Origin: Ruminococcus sp.
GTDB lineage: Bacteria; Bacillota; Clostridia; Oscillospirales; Acutalibacteraceae
Assembly: GCA_017405065.1 (NCBI GenBank)
Contig: JAFRBD010000045.1
Location: 1 to 46,574 of the forward strand
Length of the DNA stretch: 46,574 nt
Reading direction: 5' to 3'
This document shows positions 1 to 7,107 of the stretch, piece after piece. The position numbers and the translations under genes are program-made. Each line of letters starts with the position of its first letter. Positions within the stretch are counted from its first letter, which is position 1. The notes below the pieces were generated by a model that saw only the letters and a list, made by a program, of their open reading frames with translations, was not told the origin of the DNA and did no database searches.

Positions 1-155
1 ACCTGCCTACACGATGACAGGTGGGTGCCCGCCCTGCGGCTTTAGGCTCCCTTCGTCCATACGGATGGGAGGTCTGCACACCGCCGAAGGAGCTAAGCTC
101 CCGATTTAAGGGTTGTAGGGTTATTTGCGATCGATACGCGGATCAGGTAGGATAT
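1..155 (-). ncRNA. ssrS: 6S RNA (SsrS), 3' end cut by window edge
   Basis: On the minus strand the segment collinearly resembles the 3' half of known 6S RNAs: a GGGAGCCUAAAGCCGCAG block (compare GAAGCCUUAAAACUGCG in E. coli) is followed by GGGCACCCACCUG and a hairpin closed by ACCUG/CAGGU. This is the same order as in the proteobacterial RNA, where CACCUUGAACC also forms a hairpin. 6S RNA binds sigma-A RNA polymerase as a promoter mimic in stationary phase. The 5' end near 155 is estimated from the usual length of about 185 nt, and the 3' end runs off the window. It lies just downstream of the DUF1292 gene on the same strand. Identification rests on remembered sequence pattern and structure, not a covariance-model search. 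Confidence 0.68.
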
Positions 156-186
156 TGACTTGGTTATTAGGTTGTCAGGGGAGGGA

Positions 187-489
187 TCATTCCTCGTCGT
201 CGACGTCGTCGAAAAGCTCATCAAAATGCTTCTCAAAAACTGCGCTTAACTCATCCAGCAGAGCGTTGTCCTCGACCTCGGCGAGCTGCTCCTCGCCGTC
301 CTCCTCGATGACTTCCATGATGTAATATTCGCCGCTGTCCTCAACGGTCTCTTCGGCTGAATCAAAGATGGGATACAGGGCGTAAAAAACGCCTTTTTCA
401 TTCTCGATGATATCGAGGATCTCAAAGTTGTGTTCGACGTTGTCTTCGTCGATCAGGGTGATCAGATCGGGCTTATATTCGTTATCCAT
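187..489 (-). CDS. DUF1292 family acidic protein (YrzB-like)
   Basis: A 100-residue, strongly acidic protein with the DUF1292/UPF0473 layout: an N-terminal ITLIDEDNVEHNFEILD strand region, then YALYPIFD, then a YYIMEVIEEDGEE segment and an acidic helical tail. Family length is usually 85-110 residues. A GAGGAAG ribosome binding site lies 4 bases before the ATG on the minus strand. In Firmicutes this family commonly sits with alaS and yrrK/ruvX, so the 5' neighbours may be lost beyond this locus; here only the 6S RNA follows it. The molecular function is unknown, and nothing in the sequence suggests an enzyme. Confidence 0.88.
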   Translation of the reverse strand: MDNEYKPDLITLIDEDNVEHNFEILDIIENEKGVFYALYPIFDSAEETVEDSGEYYIMEVIEEDGEEQLAEVEDNALLDELSAVFEKHFDELFDDVDDEE

Positions 490-654
490 ATTTCTTCCTC
501 AAGCTTCTTGTTTCTATGCTTCAATTTTACTATGTCAAAGGCGTGAAGTCAAGAGATTTTCGTAAGATTTCACACAGAAAAACATAGGAATTTTCGACAG
601 AAAAAGACGCAGATTTTCTACTTGTTTTATTATGCGGTATTTTGCGAGAATATA

Positions 655-683
655 TTGAAAAAACTGCCGAAATATAGTATAAT
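655..683 (+). promoter_or_regulatory. sigma-A promoter for the sugar transferase gene
   Basis: TTGAAA (-35) and a perfect TATAAT (-10) are separated by exactly 17 bases. Transcription would begin near 690 and leave a leader of about 155 nt before the start codon. The leader contains the 22 bp hairpin repeat at 778-799. Confidence 0.72.
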
Positions 684-777
684 AATTTAGATTGCAGACC
701 TTGTATTTCGGCGGATGATCTCGGTGCAAAGAATATGTTTCCGGTTTCTCCGCATAGTAATGATTGTACACCTTGTT

Positions 778-799
778 GGGGAGGGGCTTGCTCCTCCCG
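778..799. repeat. Hairpin repeat, copy 1 of GGGGAGGGGCTTGCTCCTCCCG
   Basis: This G/C-rich hairpin has GGGAGG and CCTCCC arms around GGCTTGCT, with extra inner pairs possible. It recurs base-for-base over 22 bp at 3732-3753. Here it lies in the leader of the sugar transferase gene. It is a short dispersed intergenic repeat without coding capacity. Confidence 0.7.
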
Positions 800-846
800 T
801 ATCGATCGGTTGCGGGCAGCGCCCGCTATATCGTAACGGAGGAAGT

Positions 847-1542
847 ATGTTGCTCTTACCGTATGACCGTTTACCTCAGAAGTTTCAATGTACGGAGGTT
901 AAACAATACTATGACATTCTGGACAAAAAACGTCTGAGCTTGTTTTTGAAGCGCGTGACGGATATCGTTCTGTCGCTGATCATGATCGTCATTCTGCTGC
1001 TTCCGATGGTGGTGATCGCGGTGATCATCAAGGCTACTTCCAAAGGTCCCGTGCTGTATAAGCAGGAGCGTGTGACCACCTACGGAAAACGCTTTCGTAT
1101 CTGGAAATTCCGCACGATGACCGTCGGCGCGGATCAAAAGGGCGCGCTGGTGACTTCGGCTAACGATAACCGTGTGACAGGTATCGGCAAAACGCTGAGG
1201 AAGTTCCGCCTTGACGAGCTGCCGCAGGCGTTTCATGTGCTGTCCGGCAAGATGAGCTTTGTCGGCACCCGTCCCGAGGTCGTCAAGTATGTGGAGCATT
1301 ACACACCCGAGATGATGGCGACGCTGCTGATGCCGGCGGGCGTCACCTCGCTCGCTTCCATCAAATTCAAGGACGAGGATGCGATGATCGGCGACGTCAG
1401 CGATCCCGGGGAAGTAGATCGCATTTATGTGGAGGAGATCCTTCCGAAAAAGATGGAATACAATCTCGAATATATCAGCCGTTTCGGCTTCCGCAGAGAT
1501 ATCTGTTTGATGTTTGCGACAGTGAAAAACGTCGTTTCATAA
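847..1542 (+). CDS. Sugar transferase (monotopic phosphoglycosyl transferase)
   Basis: A 231-residue bacterial sugar transferase (PF02397 type). These enzymes move a sugar-1-phosphate from a UDP-sugar to undecaprenyl phosphate at the inner face of the membrane, the first step of capsule, O-unit or glycan assembly. A single hydrophobic re-entrant segment (about residues 37-65, VTDIVLSLIMIVILLLPMVV) precedes the catalytic domain. Family signatures are KFRTM, FRLDELPQ (catalytic Asp-Glu) and SFVGTRPE. The ATG at 847 is chosen because CGGAGG sits 5 bases upstream; the frame is open further 5' but has no ribosome site and would run through a repeat. The next gene encodes a Wzy/WaaL-like protein, consistent with a small surface-polysaccharide unit. 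The donor sugar cannot be deduced. Confidence 0.9.
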   Translation: MLLLPYDRLPQKFQCTEVKQYYDILDKKRLSLFLKRVTDIVLSLIMIVILLLPMVVIAVIIKATSKGPVLYKQERVTTYGKRFRIWKFRTMTVGADQKGALVTSANDNRVTGIGKTLRKFRLDELPQAFHVLSGKMSFVGTRPEVVKYVEHYTPEMMATLLMPAGVTSLASIKFKDEDAMIGDVSDPGEVDRIYVEEILPKKMEYNLEYISRFGFRRDICLMFATVKNVVS

Positions 1543-1550
1543 AGCCGCGT

Positions 1551-1601
1551 CATTGCGAGGGCTTTAGCCCGCGGCAATCCCGCAAAGCGGCGCGCCGCTT
1601 T
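1551..1601. repeat. CATTGCGAGG dispersed palindromic repeat with GC-rich palindrome
   Basis: CATTGCGAGG followed about 15 bases later by GCGGCAATCCCGCA is one copy of a dispersed repeat also seen near 28540 and 43732. It is followed by the perfect 18 bp palindrome AAAGCGGCGCGCCGCTTT (1584-1601). The position directly after the sugar transferase stop suggests it may also help terminate transcription, though no long T-run follows. Confidence 0.65.
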
Positions 1602-1697
1602 CTCTGTTGTATCAAACATGATCAATAATACTGTTATTTGATATTGTTTTCATCTGCATGAATCAAATTGTATCATCAACCTTTATCGAGGGTGATT

Positions 1698-3164
1698 ATG
1701 AGTAAGTTCAAAAAGGCTGTTCTGGATACCTCGCTGTTCCGGCGCAGTTATGTGGTTTGCCTCTTTTGCAGTAATATTTCCTTTGTGCTGATACCGGCGT
1801 ATCTGGTGCTGATATTCCTGTTCTTCTGGGGCGTTTTTCTCATGATATATAACGAGCGCAGGAACCGTACGGTGTTCAAGACCCGCTATGGGTTGTGGCT
1901 GCTGGCGTTTGTCTTGACCTCGCTGCTGACGGTGGTCACGCATCTGGCAAGCTCGTTATTATATAACGCGTACAATCTGATCATGGTGCTCCATGTGGCG
2001 ATGTGCTTCTTTGTGTTTTACTCGGTACACACCGAAAAGGAACTCAACTTCCGCCGCGAGCTGTATTCCGTCTGCCGGTTTATCGTCTATTGCTCGACGG
2101 TGCTCGGGATACTGGGACTGGCGTTTTTGATGGCGGAGATCAGCTTTGAGGTACTGTGGTTCAAGTTCATTATTTTTGAGAACCGCTTTGACGGCATGTT
2201 CGTCAATCCGAACCAGCTCGGCTTTATCGCCGTTGTCGCGATTTTCTGCAGTCATATGCTGCTGAAAAAGGACTTTATCGCGATATCGGGGCGCGAGCGC
2301 GTCAGCCGTATCTGGATCGGCTCCTGCGTCGCGGTCAACGCGATCTCGCTGCTTTTGTGCGACAGTAACGGCGCGATGGTCCTGATGATAGGATACGCGA
2401 TCTTCTTTGTGATATACAAGATGTTCGGTTCGGAGTCGAGGTTCAGCGTCTTGCAGATCATCACCAAGTCGGCGGCGTGTCTGTTGGCGGGGGCGGTGAT
2501 CGTCGCGTCGGTGTTTTTTGTCCGCAACATCACGCAGGCGGGTTTTGTTCAGATCATGAAAGCGACCTCCGAATCAACGATCGTTTCGTCAGACAGCCTG
2601 ACCGATCAGATCGTACATGATGAGGCGGTCGTGACCTTTGAGCATGAGAACAAGAACCTCGATTCGGGACGCTTCAAGCTCTGGAAACAGGCGGCGAGGA
2701 TGTTCATGGAGAATCCGATATTCGGTATCGGCAAGGGCAATATCTATGAGTACGGCAACCGCATGTTTGAGGACGGCATCAAGTTCTCGAAAAGCTACGG
2801 TGCGCTGGCGCCGATCATGACGGATTTTCATAACGGATACATCACGATCCTGGTCTGTTCGGGCATTATCGGCTTTGTGCTTTTCTGTATCTTCGGACTG
2901 CGCTTCTTCAAGCATATCACGATGCATGTATTCCGTGACGACAGCCTGAAGGAAAGCGTCCTGCCGTGCATGTATTCGTTCTTGTGCGCCTATGCGATCT
3001 ATTCGTTTATCGAGGTCGGCTTGCTGTATAACGTGAATTTCATGGTCATCTTCTTCTGGCTGATCTTAGGCTATACATCCTGCTTCCTCGTGAAATACGA
3101 GCCCGACAGTGAACTCGGAACCTTTGTTTTATTCGGCAAAACCTTCCGCAGAGGACTTTTATAA
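1698..3164 (+). CDS. O-antigen ligase/polymerase-like membrane protein
   Basis: A 488-residue polytopic membrane protein with about ten to twelve hydrophobic segments. It carries the Wzy_C/O-antigen ligase signature in a large extracytoplasmic loop: SGRFKLWKQAARMFMENP, then IFGIGKGN, then FHNGYITILVCSGIIG. Such proteins polymerise or transfer lipid-linked glycans outside the membrane. The ATG at 1698 has GAGGGTG 4 bases upstream and is preferred over an in-frame TTG thirty bases earlier. It follows the phosphoglycosyl transferase, so the two may initiate and then polymerise or ligate the same glycan. No glycosyltransferases for chain assembly are nearby, so the rest of the pathway must be elsewhere. 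Ligase and polymerase cannot be told apart by sequence alone. Confidence 0.82.
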   Translation: MSKFKKAVLDTSLFRRSYVVCLFCSNISFVLIPAYLVLIFLFFWGVFLMIYNERRNRTVFKTRYGLWLLAFVLTSLLTVVTHLASSLLYNAYNLIMVLHVAMCFFVFYSVHTEKELNFRRELYSVCRFIVYCSTVLGILGLAFLMAEISFEVLWFKFIIFENRFDGMFVNPNQLGFIAVVAIFCSHMLLKKDFIAISGRERVSRIWIGSCVAVNAISLLLCDSNGAMVLMIGYAIFFVIYKMFGSESRFSVLQIITKSAACLLAGAVIVASVFFVRNITQAGFVQIMKATSESTIVSSDSLTDQIVHDEAVVTFEHENKNLDSGRFKLWKQAARMFMENPIFGIGKGNIYEYGNRMFEDGIKFSKSYGALAPIMTDFHNGYITILVCSGIIGFVLFCIFGLRFFKHITMHVFRDDSLKESVLPCMYSFLCAYAIYSFIEVGLLYNVNFMVIFFWLILGYTSCFLVKYEPDSELGTFVLFGKTFRRGLL

Positions 3165-3241
3165 TGGGCGATTGACGAGATACCCTATTGAAAAATGTAT
3201 GAAACAGCGGTTATATCCGATAATATCCGTGGTGATGTACA

Positions 3242-3724
3242 GTGAAATTCTATATTCAGCGTGATACCTCGTCGATTGACGCGCGGTATCAGGTAGCAGA
3301 TGAAAACGGAAAGCTTCGCTATACCGTGACGGGAAAACGCAATCCCTCCGGCGAGAGCATCCGCCTCAAAACACCCGACGGCGAAACGGTATGCAAGATC
3401 CGGATGCTGGGCTTTTCTGCGTTGTCGATCTTCAGCATCAGCTCAGGGAACGAGAGCATGCGGCTGAATGTCGCCGTGGGCAGCGGCAGGGCGTCGGTGC
3501 GTTTTCGCGGTATCAGCTTTTTCGTGCGGGGCGATGTGTTCATGGGCTCTTACGACATCCTTGACGCGGACACAGCTCCTGTATGCGCGGTGGGCAAGGA
3601 TTTTTCCCGGGGATGTACCCAGCTCGATCTGCAGCAAACCGACAGAGAGATCTTCTGTCTGGCGACGGCGATCTGCATCGACAGCCTGAACGTCGGCAGC
3701 ATCCCCGCTTTACAGATGACATAA
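3242..3724 (+). CDS. LURP-one-related / Tubby-C-like beta-barrel protein
   Basis: A 160-residue all-beta protein resembling the LURP-one-related (Tubby C-terminal-like) family: repeated strand pairs such as ARYQVADENGKLRYTVTGK, then CKIRMLGFSALSIFSI, FRGISFFVRGDVFMGSYDI and a final helix ATAICIDSLNVGS. The fold is a closed barrel around a helix, often linked to membrane or phospholipid scrambling in eukaryotes. The bacterial function is unknown. The start is a GTG with a weak ribosome site. No transmembrane segment is evident apart from the buried C-terminal helix. It has no obvious functional tie to its neighbours. Confidence 0.72.
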   Translation: MKFYIQRDTSSIDARYQVADENGKLRYTVTGKRNPSGESIRLKTPDGETVCKIRMLGFSALSIFSISSGNESMRLNVAVGSGRASVRFRGISFFVRGDVFMGSYDILDADTAPVCAVGKDFSRGCTQLDLQQTDREIFCLATAICIDSLNVGSIPALQMT

Positions 3725-3731
3725 AATTGCA

Positions 3732-3753
3732 GGGGAGGGGCTTGCTCCTCCCG
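3732..3753. repeat. Hairpin repeat, copy 2 of GGGGAGGGGCTTGCTCCTCCCG
   Basis: Identical over 22 bp to 778-799. It lies between the LURP-one-like gene and the Lrp-type regulator and could act as a terminator-like hairpin, although the following bases (CAATCAAGCG) give no U-tract. Confidence 0.7.
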
Positions 3754-3822
3754 CAATCAAGCGATCAGCGGTCAGTAATCTTTGATGAAAGTAAACTTAG
3801 ACAGATAGAAAGGATCAATCAT

Positions 3823-4299
3823 ATGGACAAGTTATTACGGTTATTAGGCGAGAATTCTTCTTACACGACGGCAGAGCTTTCGATGATGCTCGGCGAGCCG
3901 GAGGACGCGATCAAGGCGCGCATCAGGGAATATGAGGACAGCGGTGTGATTCGCGGCTATCAGGCGGTCGTCAACTGGGACGATGTTCCCGACGCGGGCG
4001 TGATGGCGATGATCGAGCTCAAGGTGACCCCTCAGATGCAAAAAGGCTTTGACGATATCGCGGAAAAGATCCTGGCATATGACGAGGTGGAATCCGTCTA
4101 TCTGATGGCGGGCGCTTACGATCTGTTACTGACCGTTAACGGCAGGACGATCCAGGATGTATCCTCCTTTGTCGCCAAGCGTCTGGCTGCGATGCACGGT
4201 ATCCTGTCTACCTCGACGCACTTTATCCTCAAGCGCTATAAAGAAGACGGCGTGCCGCTGGTCGATAAGAAAGAAGACGGAAGGGAAATGATTTTTTGA
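3823..4299 (+). CDS. Lrp/AsnC family transcriptional regulator
   Basis: A 158-residue regulator with an N-terminal winged helix (about residues 1-55: LLRLLGENSSYTTAELSMML, then IKARIREYEDSGVIRGYQAV) and a C-terminal RAM ligand-binding domain (about 65-145, with VESVYLMAGAYDLLLTVNG). Lrp/AsnC proteins form octamers and sense amino acids. The ATG at 3823 has AGAAAGG upstream; longer readings would run back through the previous gene and the repeat. Its stop overlaps the ATG of the aminotransferase by one base (TGATG), so the two are translationally coupled. It probably regulates that aminotransferase or senses its substrate, which is inference from adjacency. Confidence 0.9.
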   Translation: MDKLLRLLGENSSYTTAELSMMLGEPEDAIKARIREYEDSGVIRGYQAVVNWDDVPDAGVMAMIELKVTPQMQKGFDDIAEKILAYDEVESVYLMAGAYDLLLTVNGRTIQDVSSFVAKRLAAMHGILSTSTHFILKRYKEDGVPLVDKKEDGREMIF

Positions 4300-5483
4300 T
4301 GGATTATTCCAAGAAACTGACGCCGTCGATCCAATCGGTAAAACCCTCCGGTATCCGCCGATTCTTCGATATCGTCAATGAAATGGATCATGTGATCTCC
4401 CTGTCGGTCGGCGAACCCGATTTCCGAACGCCGTGGCACGTGCGTCAGGCGGGTATCGCTTCACTTGAAGAGGGAAAGACCTGGTATACGCCGAACCGCG
4501 GCTTTAAAGAGCTGTGTGCGGAGATCACAAAATTCTATAAAAGAAAATACAATGTTACATACGACCCTAAGACGGAATGTGTCGTGACGGTCGGCGGCAG
4601 CGAGGCGATCGACAATGCGATCCGCTGTCTGGTATCAAACGGGGACGAGGTGCTGATCCCTCAGCCGTCCTTCGTCTGCTACGAGCCGCTGACGATCATG
4701 GCGGGCGCGACTCCCGTTATCATCCGGACAAAGGCGGAGAACGCCTTTCGCCTGACGCCCGAAGAGATCGAGGAAAAGATCACCGATAAGACCAAGCTGC
4801 TGATCCTGCCGTATCCGAACAATCCGACCGGCGGCATCATGGAGCGCGCGGATCTGGAGGCGATCGCCGGCGTCATCAAAAAGCACGACCTGATGGTGCT
4901 TTCCGACGAGATCTATTCCGAGCTGACCTATGAGGGCAAGCGTCACGTGTCTATCGCGTCCATTGACGGTATGTGGGAACGTACCGTGGTCATCAACGGC
5001 TTTTCCAAATCCTATGCGATGACCGGCTGGCGGCTCGGCTACGCGCTCGCTCCCAAGGAGATCTGCGCGATGATGGTCAAGCTGCATCAGTTCTGCATCA
5101 TGTCCGCGCCGACAACGGCACAGTACGCCGCGATCGAGGCGCTCCGCAACGGCGACGAGGATATCGAAATGATGAAGAGCGAGTATGACATGCGCCGCCG
5201 CTTTGTGGTCGGTTCGCTGAATCAAATGGGGCTGACCTGCTTCAATCCCGAGGGCGCTTTCTATTGCTTTCCCTGTATCCGGTCGACGGGACTGAGCAGC
5301 GAGGAATTCTGCACCCGTCTGCTGCAAAGCAAGCATGTCGCTCTGGTGCCCGGTTCCGCGTTCGGCGAATGCGGCGAGGGCTATGTGCGCCTGAGTTATT
5401 CGTATTCCATCAAGCATCTGACGCGCGCGATGGAGCTGATCAAAGAGTTTTTGAAGGAATTGCAAGATGAAAGCAACGGTTAA
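4299..5483 (+). CDS. PLP-dependent aminotransferase, class I/II
   Basis: A 394-residue fold-type I aminotransferase. It shows SVGEPDF and TPNRGFKEL near the N-terminus, PYPNNPTGG in the PLP-binding region, and the Schiff-base lysine at about residue 237 in INGFSKSYAMTGWRLGYA. The C-terminal EGYVRLSYS contains the substrate-carboxylate arginine. This is the MalY/PatA/aspartate aminotransferase branch; substrate specificity (aromatic, aspartate or branched-chain) cannot be fixed from sequence. It starts one base inside the stop of the Lrp-type regulator and ends 17 bases inside ispE, so Lrp, aminotransferase and ispE appear co-transcribed. The ATG after the TTG is taken as start because of the TGATG coupling. 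Confidence 0.92.
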   Translation: MDYSKKLTPSIQSVKPSGIRRFFDIVNEMDHVISLSVGEPDFRTPWHVRQAGIASLEEGKTWYTPNRGFKELCAEITKFYKRKYNVTYDPKTECVVTVGGSEAIDNAIRCLVSNGDEVLIPQPSFVCYEPLTIMAGATPVIIRTKAENAFRLTPEEIEEKITDKTKLLILPYPNNPTGGIMERADLEAIAGVIKKHDLMVLSDEIYSELTYEGKRHVSIASIDGMWERTVVINGFSKSYAMTGWRLGYALAPKEICAMMVKLHQFCIMSAPTTAQYAAIEALRNGDEDIEMMKSEYDMRRRFVVGSLNQMGLTCFNPEGAFYCFPCIRSTGLSSEEFCTRLLQSKHVALVPGSAFGECGEGYVRLSYSYSIKHLTRAMELIKEFLKELQDESNG

Positions 5484-6351
5484 AGCCCCCGCAAAAATCA
5501 ACCTCACGCTCGATATCGTCGGCAAACGACCCGACGGCTATCACGACGTCGCGATGGTGATGCAGACGGTCTCGCTCTACGATACCGTTACCGTCGAAAC
5601 GGCAGACGGCGAGGGGATCGAAGTATCCTGTCCCGCATACCCCGATGTGCCGACCGACGACAGCAATATCGTGTGTAAGGCGGCAAAGGCGTTCTTTCAG
5701 ACAACGAATGTTCAGCCGAAGCCGCTGAAGATCACGATCGATAAAGTGATCCCCACGCAGGCGGGATTGGCGGGCGGTTCTTCCGACGGCGCGGCGGTCG
5801 TGCTGGCGCTGAATCAGTTGTTTGCGACACATCTGAAGCCGGAGGAGATGGCGGAGATCGGCGCCCGCTTCGGCTCCGACGTTCCGTTTTGTCTGTTGGG
5901 CGGTACGATGCTCGCGACCGGTACCGGCACGACGCTGAAAAAACTGCGCGCCCTGCCCTCCTGTTATATCGTGATCTGCAAGCCGGCGGTCTGTGTGTCC
6001 ACGGCGGCGGCTTATGCCGCTTGCGACGCGCGGCAGCCAAAGGGCTTCCTCTACACCGACGAGCTGATCAAACGGCTGTACAGCCGTGATATCCGCGGTG
6101 TGGCGACCTGTCTGTACAACGAGTTCGAACAGGTGATGGAGCTGCCCGAGATCAATGAGATCAAAAAGCAGATGCTGTCTTGTAAGGCGCTGGGCGCTTC
6201 TATGAGCGGCTCCGGTTCGGCGGTCTACGCGATATTTCTCGATAAGAAAAAAGCGGAGAAATGCGTTAATATTCTGAAAGAGAAATATAATATAGTTTTT
6301 CTGACGGAGCCTTTGAAAGAGGGCTGCCGTGTGGAAGAAATTATTCATTAA
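5467..6351 (+). CDS. ispE: 4-diphosphocytidyl-2-C-methyl-D-erythritol kinase
   Basis: A 294-residue GHMP kinase of the non-mevalonate isoprenoid pathway. It phosphorylates the 2-hydroxyl of CDP-methylerythritol using ATP in the cytosol. Signatures are KAPAKINLTLDIVGKRPDGYH at the N-terminus (split here: KAPAKINLTL, RPDGYH), the glycine-rich phosphate loop AGLAGGSSDGAA (about residues 97-109) and the C-terminal GASMSGSGSAVYA. The length is usual for IspE. The ATG overlaps the aminotransferase by 17 bases. In many Firmicutes ispE is followed by purR or spoVG; here it is followed by spoIIR, an arrangement also met in Clostridia. Confidence 0.95.
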   Translation: MKATVKAPAKINLTLDIVGKRPDGYHDVAMVMQTVSLYDTVTVETADGEGIEVSCPAYPDVPTDDSNIVCKAAKAFFQTTNVQPKPLKITIDKVIPTQAGLAGGSSDGAAVVLALNQLFATHLKPEEMAEIGARFGSDVPFCLLGGTMLATGTGTTLKKLRALPSCYIVICKPAVCVSTAAAYAACDARQPKGFLYTDELIKRLYSRDIRGVATCLYNEFEQVMELPEINEIKKQMLSCKALGASMSGSGSAVYAIFLDKKKAEKCVNILKEKYNIVFLTEPLKEGCRVEEIIH

Positions 6352-6375
6352 AAGAATTATCTGAATAAACCAAAC

Positions 6376-6419
6376 ATTACCTGCCAAAGATGATAACAAG
6401 ACCATTAAAGGCAGGTAAT
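6376..6419 (+). promoter_or_regulatory. Inverted repeat between ispE and spoIIR, overlapping the spoIIR ribosome site
   Basis: ATTACCTGCC and GGCAGGTAAT are perfect 10 bp complements with a 24-base loop. The right arm contains the only ribosome-binding-like bases (GGCAGG) before the TTG start of spoIIR and ends 4 bases before it. The hairpin could weakly terminate ispE transcription (TCTTTT follows) or hide the spoIIR translation start. Confidence 0.6.
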
Positions 6420-6423
6420 TCTT

Positions 6424-7014
6424 TTGAAGAAATATATTCATCTTCTGGTACTTTCGGTCATGCTGGCGGGCATGATCCTCTCCCTCCCGTTTTTTGATTC
6501 CTGTGAAGAATTAACGGATGATGTGCTGCGCGTACATATCCTGGCGAATTCCGATTCCGCCGCCGACCAGAGCCTCAAGCTCAGCGTGCGCGACAGGGTC
6601 GTGGAGGGCTGCTCCGATTACTATGACGGATGCGACGGAAAGGAAGAGGCGCTTGAAGTGACAAGAGAGCATCTTCCTGAGATCGAAGCGCTGGCGCGTG
6701 AAGAGATCCGCCGTCACGGCTTTTGCTATCCCGTGCATGCCGAGGTGAGCGAGATGTATTTCAATACCCGTATCTATGACGATTTCACGATGCCGGCAGG
6801 CCGGTACGACGCCCTGCGCCTGACCATCGGCAGCGGCGGCGGTCAGAACTGGTGGTGTGTGATGTATCCCTCGCTGTGTGTCGGCGCGGCGAGTGAAAGC
6901 GAGATGAAGGAGTCGCTCGATGACGGCGAATACAAGGTCGTCACATCGGATAAGTACGACTTTCGCTTCAAGATCGTTGAGTACTGGGAGAGCTTCCGCT
7001 CGTGGTTTCGATGA
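6424..7014 (+). CDS. spoIIR: Stage II sporulation protein R
   Basis: A 196-residue secreted signalling protein. In Bacillus SpoIIR is made in the forespore under sigma-F and triggers SpoIIGA to process pro-sigma-E in the mother cell. An N-terminal signal/TM segment (about residues 5-22, HLLVLSVMLAGMILSLPFF) is followed by the hallmark DVLRVHILANSDSAADQ and later NWWCVMYPSLC. The start is a TTG, and the only ribosome-like site lies in the right arm of a hairpin, which suggests restrained translation. Its presence supports a sporulating lineage, or one descended from sporulators. Confidence 0.92.
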   Translation: MKKYIHLLVLSVMLAGMILSLPFFDSCEELTDDVLRVHILANSDSAADQSLKLSVRDRVVEGCSDYYDGCDGKEEALEVTREHLPEIEALAREEIRRHGFCYPVHAEVSEMYFNTRIYDDFTMPAGRYDALRLTIGSGGGQNWWCVMYPSLCVGAASESEMKESLDDGEYKVVTSDKYDFRFKIVEYWESFRSWFR

Positions 7015-7107
7015 TGTGCTGAAAAGAGTACATGTGATGGTTTATGATATATTTACAATAAGGAAAGATGCCGACAACTGCACACTTTCACTGCATACGG
7101 AGGAAAT

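Noticed and set aside
715-846. 44-codon N-terminal extension of the sugar transferase
   Set aside because: It would be translated through a repeat hairpin and has no ribosome site, whereas CGGAGG lies at ideal distance from the ATG at 847.
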